This document shows positions 50,631 to 56,911 of a DNA stretch of 64,000 nt, one piece after another. Made by a program: the position numbers and the translations under genes. The notes below the pieces were generated by a model, which was not told the origin of the DNA, ran no database searches, and was given only the letters and a program-made list of their open reading frames with translations. The stretch comes from a virus. The DNA is taken from the IMG/VR virus record IMGVR_UViG_3300033144_005375, positions 18,296 to 82,295 of that record; one strand, given 5' to 3'. Position 1 is the first letter of the stretch, and each line of letters starts with the position of its first letter.

Positions 50631-51187
50631 CAGGCTTCTTTCCGAAGCCTCTCCCGGGCTTCCATGAGTGCGAATCCCAGGAGATTCTCGCCCTTCCACT
50701 TGTTGGGGTCCTTCGAGTTGGCCTCTTCACGGCGAAGACCGATGCCCCACACCTTGTCATGCGGACTGGCCTCCACGAGCACCATGTCGAGAGTTCCGAG
50801 AAGGAAATCTCGCAGCTCAGGAACCTGACCGAACTTGGCGACGTTGCCGACAACCACGGCCTCGAACTTGTTTCGATCCCACTTGGCCTGGTCCCAGTTG
50901 CTTACCCGGCGACCGAGAAGTTTCGCCTCGTCGGGGCCCGGACTCGCAAGGATGGCTTGAAGAGACATGCCGTCCTCCATGAGACGGGCCTTCTGCGCCA
51001 TCATCCAGTGCTCGGCCGTCGGGTACTTGATGCCGTCGATCTCGAAGTCAGAAAAGTGCCACTGCGAGAAAACGTAAGGGCCGAGTTTGCTCGTGTCGCC
51101 CCCCTTGCGCCCCCAGAATTTGAGGAAGTCGGGACGGGTTCCTTCGTTCCATGCTTTGACGAGTGTGGCTCGATCGCGGAAGTCCAT
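50630..51187 (-). CDS. NADAR family protein
   Basis: The 185-residue protein matches the NADAR (YbiA/COG3236) fold: FSQWHFSDFEIDGIKYPTAEHWMMAQKA, SNWDQAKWDRNKFEAV, and EASPHDKVWGIGL before KGENLLGFALMEAR. NADAR proteins act on ADP-ribose-type substrates in riboflavin metabolism and NAD-dependent conflicts, and some remove ADP-ribose from DNA guanine. In a phage this suggests protection against host ADP-ribosylating toxins. A TTCGTGAAAA sequence on the minus strand (51234-51225) lies about 38 bases before the start. Confidence 0.87.
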   Translation of the reverse strand: MDFRDRATLVKAWNEGTRPDFLKFWGRKGGDTSKLGPYVFSQWHFSDFEIDGIKYPTAEHWMMAQKARLMEDGMSLQAILASPGPDEAKLLGRRVSNWDQAKWDRNKFEAVVVGNVAKFGQVPELRDFLLGTLDMVLVEASPHDKVWGIGLRREEANSKDPNKWKGENLLGFALMEARERLRKEA

Positions 51188-51251
51188 CACTCTTTCTACC
51201 CCTCTGAGACGCCCTCCGAATCCCTTTTCACGAACGGCCTCTGAGAACCAA

Positions 51252-51773
51252 CTACGCTTGTTTGGCCGCCCACGCCTGGATCTTGCGACGATCCTTGCCC
51301 TTGGCCCGGTCGCTCAGAAGAGTGCCCTCCAGGTGGTCGTACTCGTGCTGGAGGGCCACCGAGAGCAGATGGTTGTGGCTCGAATCCATCGTGACCTCTT
51401 TGCCTTCGCGATCGAAGGCTGTGATCTTCACCCACTCGGGACGGCCTACCTCCGCCAGTAATCCAGGAAAACTGAGACAGCCTTCGGGTCGCACCAGACG
51501 GTTGTCGTTCACGGGCTCGATCACCGGGTTGATGAAAACCCAAGGCTCCGTCCGCTTGTTTCCGTTGATGGGCTTCTGATCGAGGATGAAGATGCGAACG
51601 TTCTGCCCCACCTGGGGAGCGGCCAAACCGACTCCTTCGTGGTAGAACATCGTGTAAATCATGTCGTCGATCAGCCCTTGAAACTGATCGAGTTCGTCCA
51701 AATTCACGGGGATGCTCGCAGCCTTCAACGAGGCAACGGGGTACTCGAGGATGCTGAGCAATTTGCCGGACAC
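51252..51773 (-). CDS. def: Peptide deformylase
   Basis: The 173-residue product has all three deformylase motifs: GVGLAAPQVG, EGCLSFP and QHEYDHLEG, the second and third giving the Cys and two His metal ligands and the catalytic Glu. It removes the formyl group from new proteins. The start is a GTG at 51773 with no good Shine-Dalgarno sequence; the frame is open further upstream. Phage deformylases are often short and needed for D1 or other proteins in photosynthetic hosts, but here no such link is visible. It is divergent from the plus-strand response regulator gene. Confidence 0.92.
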   Translation of the reverse strand: MSGKLLSILEYPVASLKAASIPVNLDELDQFQGLIDDMIYTMFYHEGVGLAAPQVGQNVRIFILDQKPINGNKRTEPWVFINPVIEPVNDNRLVRPEGCLSFPGLLAEVGRPEWVKITAFDREGKEVTMDSSHNHLLSVALQHEYDHLEGTLLSDRAKGKDRRKIQAWAAKQA

Positions 51774-51861
51774 ACCACGACTGTACCCACATGTCCCACA
51801 ACTATGCGAACCCGACCCCACGATCTTCGCAGGGTCGTCTCCATTTTTGAATACCGGTCTT

Positions 51862-52653
51862 ATGGCCGGTTCTTTAGTGACTGTGTCTGATGTAGTGCCC
51901 CTACGTGTTCTCCTCGGAGAGAGCAACCCCGGTGATGTTGCGATCCTGGAACACATTCTCACCGAGATGTCGGTCGAGCTTCGTCATTGCAATTCGTTGG
52001 CAGATCTCGAACAACACGGAAAAACCTGGGACCCCGACGTGGTGCTTCTCGACCTGCACCTCGAAAACAGTCAGGATTTCATGGTGACCGCTCGGAGCGT
52101 CGTCGCACTGTTTCCGAACATCCCCATCCTTGCGCTCACCAGTCTCGACAACGAATCCTTTGCCCTACGCGCACTGCAAGCCGGCCTCTCAAGGTACTTG
52201 ATCAAGGGCACGCTTTCAGGCGCGGACTTGATGCGGACCCTCAAAGAAGCACAGGCGAGACAACGAGCCCTGCAACTCTCGCTACCCCCAACGTTCAACC
52301 AAAACGATCTTCGAGAAATGATCCAGGATGCGGTCCGTACCGCGCTCAGCGAACCGGACGACCCCAAAGAAAAATCATCCGTCAGAATCGCAGTCTTGGT
52401 CGTCGTCTCGGTCTTCCTTCTTCTGGGAGGCGCCGTGGGCTGGGGCTACTACCAGATCCAGCAAGCCCACGACGCCAGGAAACCCGCCAAGAAGACTGAG
52501 CAGGACAAAAAGGCGGACCAGTTCCAGGAGTTCCAGAGCCTCCGCAACGCGCACTTCAAAAAGCTAACGCGTTGGGAGAGCAGTGGAAAACTAGGACCGG
52601 CTCCAAAGAAACCACCGCGCCTCGAACAGCTTGAGCAAGAGCTGTCTAAGTGA
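51862..52653 (+). CDS. Membrane-anchored response regulator
   Basis: The 264-residue plus-strand product has a receiver-like domain at about 13-130 (RVLLGESNPGD, VVLLDLHLENSQ with the likely phosphoacceptor Asp64, ILALTS with Thr93, and YLIKGTL with Lys115). After a helical linker there is one transmembrane segment at about 174-196 (IAVLVVVSVFLLLGGAVGWGYY) and a charged tail of 65 residues with a Lys/Glu pattern. Receivers normally act through attached output domains in the cytosol, so a membrane-tethered one is unusual. No kinase gene is nearby. Start sites from 51862 on are possible. Confidence 0.7.
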   Translation: MAGSLVTVSDVVPLRVLLGESNPGDVAILEHILTEMSVELRHCNSLADLEQHGKTWDPDVVLLDLHLENSQDFMVTARSVVALFPNIPILALTSLDNESFALRALQAGLSRYLIKGTLSGADLMRTLKEAQARQRALQLSLPPTFNQNDLREMIQDAVRTALSEPDDPKEKSSVRIAVLVVVSVFLLLGGAVGWGYYQIQQAHDARKPAKKTEQDKKADQFQEFQSLRNAHFKKLTRWESSGKLGPAPKKPPRLEQLEQELSK

Positions 52654-52654
52654 C

Positions 52655-53344
52655 CTAGTGAACCGGAGGGGCCCCTCCCGAACCGGAGCCCGAGCTGTCG
52701 TCGGAATCCGGCACGTCGCTCGTGCCGATGTCGAAGTTACCACCACCACGGTAGCTGGACATGACTTCGCTGACCCCGGCGGATGCAGCGCCCACGTCGG
52801 CCTTGTCGTACATGAGGCGCTTACCCTTGGTGCCCGCCATCATGCGAGCGCCGTCGTCGAACCCCTTCTGGTCCGCGGCCAGGAACAGGAACTCCCAGTT
52901 GTACTTGTCCGTCACGCGACCGATGGCTTCCTGCACATCCTGGGCACTGTTCTCGCGCGAAGAGTTCTCCTGACCGTCGGTGATCATGACGACCACGACC
53001 TTGCCAGGACGATCGGTCTTGGCCTCTTTGAGGATGCGGTCCTCGAGCGACGAAAGAGACTTGACGGCGGCATCGTTGAGCGCGGTTCCTCCACGCGGAA
53101 CGAGGCGGCAGTTGTCCTGCTGGATGTCTCCCGAAGGCTTGGCCTCGAAGACGGTCTCCCACTCGTTGTCGAACTGGTAGAGGCTGACACGGCAGCGGCC
53201 GGGCTGGCCGTGCTGCTCGGTGATGAGGGTCCACAGACCACCTTCCATGTCGTCCTTGATGGAGGACATGGAACCGCTGCGGTCGAGAATAATGGCGACC
53301 TCGGTGAGATCGCTGGTGGGGGGTACTCCGGTTACGTCTGTCAT
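52655..53344 (-). CDS. von Willebrand factor A domain protein
   Basis: The 229-residue protein has DRSGSMSS, the MIDAS metal-binding DxSxS signature, followed by CRVSLYQFDNEWETV, GGTALNDAAVKSL and VVVMITDGQENSS, the other vWA core blocks. The C-terminus is Ser/Gly/Asp-rich and disordered. vWA domains bind partners through a divalent metal, for example in AAA-ATPase or tellurite-type systems. No AAA partner is in the window. The start overlaps the stop of the RHH-type gene (ATGA), suggesting joint control. Confidence 0.85.
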   Translation of the reverse strand: MTDVTGVPPTSDLTEVAIILDRSGSMSSIKDDMEGGLWTLITEQHGQPGRCRVSLYQFDNEWETVFEAKPSGDIQQDNCRLVPRGGTALNDAAVKSLSSLEDRILKEAKTDRPGKVVVVMITDGQENSSRENSAQDVQEAIGRVTDKYNWEFLFLAADQKGFDDGARMMAGTKGKRLMYDKADVGAASAGVSEVMSSYRGGGNFDIGTSDVPDSDDSSGSGSGGAPPVH

Positions 53345-53532
53345 GATGTGTTTTCCTTGTTCCTTTGTTTTTGTTGTTGCCGAACCCAGCGAAGGACCAC
53401 GTATTTGGTTGCCCTCCCCGGAGACTCGAAGCCTTCATCGTGGGCCTCTTTGACCAGCTCGGCAAACTGATCATCGGTCAAATACAATGTCACTCGATTA
53501 CGAGCCGGGTTGTCCGAGTAGGGGCGTCCCAT
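53341..53532 (-). CDS. Small helical protein, possible ribbon-helix-helix
   Basis: From the ATG at 53532 the 63-residue product reads MGRPYSDNPARNRVTLYLTDDQFAELVKEA, then a second basic helix (ATKYVVLRWVRQQ). RVTLYLTDDQFAEL is a strand-helix pattern like ribbon-helix-helix DNA-binding proteins. It may repress its own operon with the vWA gene. The ATG is four bases after the stop of the upstream 38-residue gene; TTCGTGAAAA on the minus strand lies at the junction. Confidence 0.5.
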   Translation of the reverse strand: MGRPYSDNPARNRVTLYLTDDQFAELVKEAHDEGFESPGRATKYVVLRWVRQQQKQRNKENTS

Positions 53533-53536
53533 CTTT

Positions 53537-53653
53537 TCACGAACCGTCCTGCTCTCTGACACAAATTTGGAAAGATTCCTCGATTAATCGATCCCACTCG
53601 GGGACCTCGATCTCGATGGAAAGATGCCGCTGCCAGACCAGTTTCCGTGCCAT
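53537..53653 (-). CDS. 38-residue protein, upstream of the RHH-type gene
   Basis: A short open frame from ATG 53653 to TGA at 53539-53537 encodes MARKLVWQRHLSIEIEVPEWDRLIE and a final QDGS. It has AGG eight bases before the ATG and GC-rich third positions like its neighbours. It fits between two genes with a four-base gap after it. No family is recognised; a leader peptide that controls translation of the next gene is possible. Confidence 0.45.
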   Translation of the reverse strand: MARKLVWQRHLSIEIEVPEWDRLIEESFQICVREQDGS

Positions 53654-53662
53654 CTACCTGTT

Positions 53663-53980
53663 CTACCCCTCACGAAGCCCCTGGAGCGCCGTGAAGACCT
53701 CCCGGCCGACCCGGGCCGCGTCTGTGGGCTGATCGTCAATGACGACTGTGAGGGTCTCTGGGCCCATCAAGACGTGGATGAAGTCGTGGGGGACCTCCTC
53801 GGGCTCGAGTTCTCGACGAAACGAGTCCTGATCCCGGTAAACGAACATCTCGCCGGGCTCCGTCCGGTGGAGAATGGCGTCGGGCCACCGCTGCCGTACC
53901 TCAGAAATCAGGGTCCACCAATCATCTGCGCTGGTGGACCCTTCCAAAATGAGGTCTATGCCTCCTGGAGTCACGGCCAC
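53663..53980 (-). CDS. Small hypothetical protein
   Basis: A 105-residue protein starting MAVTPGGIDLILEGSTSADDWWTL, with VRQRWPDAILH and EMFVYRDQDSFRRE in the middle and a final strand-helix unit. No motif of known function is visible. It overlaps the end of the upstream gene by ten bases. Confidence 0.5.
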   Translation of the reverse strand: MAVTPGGIDLILEGSTSADDWWTLISEVRQRWPDAILHRTEPGEMFVYRDQDSFRRELEPEEVPHDFIHVLMGPETLTVVIDDQPTDAARVGREVFTALQGLREG

Positions 53981-54327
53981 ATGCTACCGACGTTCGGGAA
54001 CTCTTTTTTGAGTCGAATCGCAGACTCCGTCGCTCTCATGAGCCCGACACGAGGTTTGACATTCCGATCGGACCACAAACAGTCGAGGATGAGGCTGGAC
54101 ATCCCATCCGCATCCAAGAGCAGGTACTCGTTTCGCAAAAAGTCGCGAAGCTCGGAGCCGTGCCACAAACCCCAGTTGTTCCGCATCCACATTCCGATTC
54201 CAAAATGCGCCAAAGCACCGGCCTTGCGTCGTGGGCGGCCACTCCACCGACGCAGCTCCTCCGGAGACATCATCTCTTGAAGAGCAACGACAGCTTCTTC
54301 CAATGTCGCCGGGGTCGTTTCATCCAC
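53971..54327 (-). CDS. DUF6794-like protein
   Basis: The 118-residue protein reads LEEAVVALQEMMSPEELRRW, then ALAHFGIGMWMRNNWGLWHGSEL and LLDADGMSSLIL. The pattern with MRNNWGLW and a following DGMSxxI helix is that of the DUF6794 group of small bacterial and phage proteins. Its function is unknown. Confidence 0.6.
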   Translation of the reverse strand: MDETTPATLEEAVVALQEMMSPEELRRWSGRPRRKAGALAHFGIGMWMRNNWGLWHGSELRDFLRNEYLLLDADGMSSLILDCLWSDRNVKPRVGLMRATESAIRLKKEFPNVGSMWP

Positions 54328-54346
54328 ACCCCCATGCTACCGCGCC

Positions 54347-54601
54347 TCACCGACACTCGTCGCACCGGACCTTTTTGGGTGCCGGGACCACATCCTCCAG
54401 GGCTCGAATCGTCGTCCCCTGTTCTCGATCCCCACCCCGGCGCACCCCGGCCTTGTACACGTACGTCACGGGACGGATATCATCGTGACCGCACTCCAGT
54501 ACAAGGCACCACCAACGACCAAGTTTGTCGTCATCCTCGAGGATGGCTTCGGTGACTTGTCGAAACGGGTCTTTCCGATGCCTTCCACCCTTATACCCCA
54601 C
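54347..54601 (-). CDS. Small protein with cysteine pairs
   Basis: The 84-residue protein starts MGYKGGRHRKDPFRQVTE and has a WWCLVLECGHDDIRPV segment and a C-terminal CDEC. The Cys-x5-CGH and CxxC spacing suggests a small zinc ribbon. It lies two bases before the gene at 54604. No family is named. Confidence 0.5.
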   Translation of the reverse strand: MGYKGGRHRKDPFRQVTEAILEDDDKLGRWWCLVLECGHDDIRPVTYVYKAGVRRGGDREQGTTIRALEDVVPAPKKVRCDECR

Positions 54602-54603
54602 AA

Positions 54604-55167
54604 TCAGGCCGGACGGTACTGAGTCTCTGCTTGGTCCACAAAAGCGTCGAAAGCTGCGTCATGCTGCTCTTCCGCCTGCTCCTTGAACCGCTGGAACACG
54701 GGATCCGGATCGCCCGCGACCACCTGCACCCCGTCTCCCTCTCCACGAACCCAGTTGACAGCCAAGGCGAACATGGCGTGGGTCACGGCCATCCACACGA
54801 GGCCGTCTCTCCACAAATCGCGGGCCTCCCCCTGGAGCTCCGTGTAGATCGCATCCCCCACCACTTGCTCGGGGTCCCCAGGAAGGAACCCGTTGATCTC
54901 CTCCCCTTCAAGTCGGGCGTTCATCCAGTCGAGGCTCATCTCGACGTACGCACGCAGCTCTTCTTCGGTGAAAACAGGATCGAACGCAAGAGGGTGGCCC
55001 TTCATGCGATCCTTGATGCCCCACTCCCGGAACTGCGAACGCATCGAGCCATAGAAATCCTCGAGCGGGATGAGGTTGTTCGCCGCCTCCGCAATGTTGG
55101 GCAGCATCGCCGCCGTGGCAGCAACTGGAAGAGCGACGATGGCTTTCAGAAGGGCGCGGCGGTGCAT
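54604..55167 (-). CDS. Signal-peptide protein related to the virion protein at 20993
   Basis: The 187-residue protein starts MHRRALLKAIVALPVAATAAML, a twin-arginine-like signal (HRRALLK) with a hydrophobic core and an A-A cleavage region (IAEAANN). The mature part contains YVEMSLDWMNA, then WMAVTHAMFALAVNWVRGEGDG, then a Lys/Glu-rich tail, which matches CYLEMALDWFNA and AVHALFALSINWVHDEFD of the gene at 20993. Thus one module occurs both in a virion-like protein and in an exported one. It may mimic or replace a host-surface partner. The start at 55167 is the second of two possible codons. Confidence 0.6.
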   Translation of the reverse strand: MHRRALLKAIVALPVAATAAMLPNIAEAANNLIPLEDFYGSMRSQFREWGIKDRMKGHPLAFDPVFTEEELRAYVEMSLDWMNARLEGEEINGFLPGDPEQVVGDAIYTELQGEARDLWRDGLVWMAVTHAMFALAVNWVRGEGDGVQVVAGDPDPVFQRFKEQAEEQHDAAFDAFVDQAETQYRPA

Positions 55168-55214
55168 GGTCAACTATACCCCACTCTCCCCCACGAAATA
55201 TCACCCACGTATTT

Positions 55215-55673
55215 TCACGAAGATGTCTCGTTCTTTTCCGTGTACTCGCGAAAAACAACCCCATCGACCTCGCACTTGCCTTCGCACAGTTTGCAGTTGC
55301 TCCGGTACATGAACAGTACCGTCCACCCCACCCCTTTGCAGGCCGGGCACGGAACGGGATCGTAGAAATCGGACGCAAAATTGGGGGAGTAGACGTTGGC
55401 CTCGGCGTCTTTGGGCTTCTCGTACTCGAGCCCGAGCTGCTCCGCGATCTTCTTGACCAAGTCCTCACCTTTGAGGGTCTCCGAGGCTTTGGAGTAGACC
55501 GACTTCAAAGCCTCCTTGAGTTCGTCGTCGTCCATCTCCTTCTCCAGAGCCTTCACGACATCCAGCTTTTTGAGTTCGAGCAGATCGCAGATCGTCTCGA
55601 AGGGCAGAGATTGCTTCACGTACAACCGGTACATGGCGTCCCAGGTGTCGTTCCGGCTGTTGTCGCAACTCAT
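55215..55673 (-). CDS. Protein with DnaJ-like zinc knuckles
   Basis: The 152-residue protein is helical in its first 100 residues (FETICDLLELKKLDVVKALEKE, EDLVKKIAEQLGLEYEK) and then has VPCPACKGVGWTVL and NCKLCEGKC, two CxxCxG knuckles like the zinc-binding part of DnaJ. A substrate-binding zinc protein without a J-domain is the best description. Confidence 0.6.
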   Translation of the reverse strand: MSCDNSRNDTWDAMYRLYVKQSLPFETICDLLELKKLDVVKALEKEMDDDELKEALKSVYSKASETLKGEDLVKKIAEQLGLEYEKPKDAEANVYSPNFASDFYDPVPCPACKGVGWTVLFMYRSNCKLCEGKCEVDGVVFREYTEKNETSS

Positions 55674-55682
55674 GCTGTCACT

Positions 55683-55862
55683 CTACCGCAACCACGCCGA
55701 GCGCCGGTCGGGGTTCGACACTTGGCCCTCCCAGACGTGCTTGCAGTCCTTGCAGATGATCTTGGCCTTCACGTTGAGCGCGTGATTGTTCTGCTCCAGG
55801 CGCTCCGTCTCGACGGAGATGCTGCCGCACTCGGGACACTTGATTTGTCGAACGCTGGTCAT
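55683..55862 (-). CDS. Zinc ribbon protein
   Basis: The 59-residue protein starts MTSVRQIKCPECGSISVE and has CKDCKHVWEG later, giving two CxxC pairs about 25 residues apart, a classical zinc ribbon. It is coupled by ATGA to the upstream gene. Transcription-factor or ribosome-associated ribbons look like this, but the function is open. Confidence 0.65.
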   Translation of the reverse strand: MTSVRQIKCPECGSISVETERLEQNNHALNVKAKIICKDCKHVWEGQVSNPDRRSAWLR

Positions 55863-56152
55863 CGCACACCGTCCGGAACGGCCACCCACACGGTCGTGAT
55901 GGTTTCCTTCTGCTCGACCTCGGGAAGCCTGAGCACCTTGTCGTCACTCCACCCCTCGGTGGTGTAGATCCCGTGCTCGGAGTTGCACCCGTACTCGAAC
56001 TCGTAGAACTTCCCGTCGTCCTTCGCTCGGAAGATCACGGTGATGGGGGAGTACCCGCTACCGGAATCGTAGGCCCCTTCTTCACGATGCACGGTGTCGT
56101 CCTGCTCGAAGACCACGTCCTTGATGTACTCGAATCGAAATTGCCTGGACAT
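55859..56152 (-). CDS. Small hypothetical protein
   Basis: A 97-residue protein starting MSRQFRFEYIKDVVFEQDD, with an all-beta character (SPITVIFRAKDDGKFYEFEYG, EQKETITTVWVAV). It is coupled to the zinc ribbon gene. No family is recognised. Confidence 0.5.
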   Translation of the reverse strand: MSRQFRFEYIKDVVFEQDDTVHREEGAYDSGSGYSPITVIFRAKDDGKFYEFEYGCNSEHGIYTTEGWSDDKVLRLPEVEQKETITTVWVAVPDGVR

Positions 56153-56157
56153 GCCGT

Positions 56158-56373
56158 CTACTCCTTGGCCTCAACGGCAGTAGCGAGAGTTTCCAACCCT
56201 TCCTTCACGGCGATCCCGAGAAACTCCACCGCCCCAGGCTCCTGCTGAGAACCCTTCCCGAGCGCACGAAGCTCGAACGCCACCGCAAAAAGGGCACCTG
56301 CGATCAACGCACAGCCTCGTTCAGTGGGATCTTCGGACTCGAGATATTCCTGGACTTTGTCTTCCGTCAACAT
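56158..56373 (-). CDS. Small helical protein
   Basis: From ATG 56373 the 71-residue product reads MLTEDKVQEYLESEDPTERGCALIAGALFAVAFELRAL and then a further helix. The hydrophobic middle is amphipathic rather than transmembrane. The ATG is preferred to the longer reading because that part is shared with the gene upstream. TTCGTGAAAA on the minus strand (56403-56394) and GCGTAGAAG lie just before it. Confidence 0.5.
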   Translation of the reverse strand: MLTEDKVQEYLESEDPTERGCALIAGALFAVAFELRALGKGSQQEPGAVEFLGIAVKEGLETLATAVEAKE

Positions 56374-56428
56374 CAAGGCTTCTACGCGGCCACTTTTCAC
56401 GAAAGAGATTGACTCTCGACAACCTCGG

Positions 56429-56911
56429 CTACCGTGGCCCACGCGCGCACCTGGTGGACCCGCGCAAAGTACGTTTCACTTTAGAGAGCGATCCGTATCC
56501 ATTCGTGCGAAGCCACGCGTCCACGGCCGTCCAAGTGGTCTTGTACCCCAGGTACGCCGTCGCATCTCCAGACCCGACAGACGGTTGGTTCTCTGTCGCT
56601 CTGTGGAACCGGAAAATCCCCTTCTTGATGATTTCAAGATCATGGGTAGCCCGGAGAGGTTCGATCCCCATCTCCCGACAGAGCTGGGGGAGAGAACTTT
56701 GTCTATTACGGAGCCACGCGTTCACGGTCGACCAAGTGGCCTTGTAACCCACGTACTCCGTCGCATCTCCAGAGTTCACAACCGGGCGTTTCCCCGTCAC
56801 CTGGCGATGCCGACGAATCCCCTCCTTGATGTCCTCAAGATTGTGAGTCTTGTAGATCCCGAGGAGAGTCCCCAGTTCGGCACAGTTGCGGGCCTGTTGT
56901 GCGCCTCTCAC
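56429..56911 (-). CDS. Protein with two RP-type helical repeats
   Basis: The 160-residue protein starts at a GTG (56911) overlapping the stop of the nine-repeat gene. It contains two related units: THNLEDIKEGIRRH ... GKRPVVNSGDATEYVGY ... TVNAWLRN and THDLEIIKKGIFRF ... ENQPSVGSGDATAYLGY ... AVDAWLRT. The GDATxYxGYxTxWxxVxAWL block also ends the helicase at 58626, and the first half also ends the protein at 60654. It is a DNA-binding-like helical module shared within one operon. Function unknown. Confidence 0.6.
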   Translation of the reverse strand: MRGAQQARNCAELGTLLGIYKTHNLEDIKEGIRRHRQVTGKRPVVNSGDATEYVGYKATWSTVNAWLRNRQSSLPQLCREMGIEPLRATHDLEIIKKGIFRFHRATENQPSVGSGDATAYLGYKTTWTAVDAWLRTNGYGSLSKVKRTLRGSTRCARGPR

